This document shows positions 63,983 through 64,000 of a stretch of 64,000 nucleotides of DNA, piece after piece. A program made the position numbers and the translations under genes. This DNA comes from Rubrobacter xylanophilus (lineage in GTDB: Bacteria; Actinomycetota; Rubrobacteria; Rubrobacterales; Rubrobacteraceae): positions 2,529,501 through 2,593,500 of the forward strand of contig NZ_AP019791.1 in assembly GCF_007164525.1 (NCBI RefSeq), written 5' to 3'. Below the pieces are notes generated by a model. The model did not search any database, was not told the origin of the DNA, and saw only the letters and a program-made list of their open reading frames with translations. Each line of letters begins with the position of its first letter. The stretch's first letter is position 1.

Positions 63983-64000
63983 CAGTCCCTCCATCCGAGC

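Overview
This is a 64 kb window from a GC-rich, Gram-positive-type actinobacterial chromosome. GTG and TTG starts are common, lipoproteins replace free periplasmic binding proteins, and there is a split cytochrome b and a three-gene proton-pumping transhydrogenase. The gene content and CRISPR repeat fit Rubrobacter (a thermophilic, radiation-resistant genus, probably close to R. xylanophilus). That assignment is from memory and was not checked by search.

1-2.3 kb: end of a menaquinol:cytochrome c reductase locus (cytochrome b split in two genes) joined to a CydA-like quinol oxidase subunit and a 50-residue membrane peptide. 2.3-12.3 kb: a transferred-looking aromatic-acid island. It holds a DMT exporter, a four-gene ABC importer of the nitrate/sulfonate/phthalate type, an IclR regulator, the remnant of an MFS transporter, a two-subunit Rieske ring-hydroxylating dioxygenase, a 72-residue conserved small protein, a dihydrodiol dehydrogenase-like SDR and a class II aldolase-type decarboxylase. 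The set looks like a phthalate-type pathway. 12.3-15.3 kb: an SDR gene already broken by a frameshift, then interrupted by an IS630 element and a second IS inserted into the IS630 target-site edge.

15.3-38 kb: housekeeping and stress genes, including Lon-like domain protein, MscS, Ddl, HD hydrolase, family-5-like uracil-DNA glycosylase, archaeal-type phosphoglycerate mutase, metallo-hydrolase, MFS/ArsR-rhodanese operon with a promoter-embedded operator, PntA1-A2-B, a frameshifted sortase, a polyphosphate group (Ppk, CYTH-CHAD, SixA), LigT-like protein, a baeRF/Vms1-type protein and a CmtR-like metal sensor. 36-44.3 kb: cyclic-amino-acid catabolism (OCD-family imine reductase, SolA/pipecolate oxidase-like flavoprotein, NSS transporter with MetS-type small subunit, aldehyde dehydrogenase, then proline dehydrogenase and P5C dehydrogenase). 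44.3-53.4 kb: CoA-disulfide-reductase-like protein, superoxide dismutase, a LOV-GAF-SpoIIE blue-light phosphatase, and a complete livFGMH/livK branched-chain amino acid importer.

53.7-64 kb: an aldonolactone-oxidase/racemase-like pair whose 5' end runs into the degenerate last repeat of a CRISPR array; 53 identical 30-bp repeats; the leader with its promoter; and cas2, cas1, a CARF-RelE fusion, cmr6 and cmr5 of a type III-B (Cmr) system that continues beyond the window. The CARF-RelE fusion suggests a cyclic-oligoadenylate-triggered mRNA interferase (Cami1-like) that may also be its own ring nuclease. It is the most interesting single gene here.
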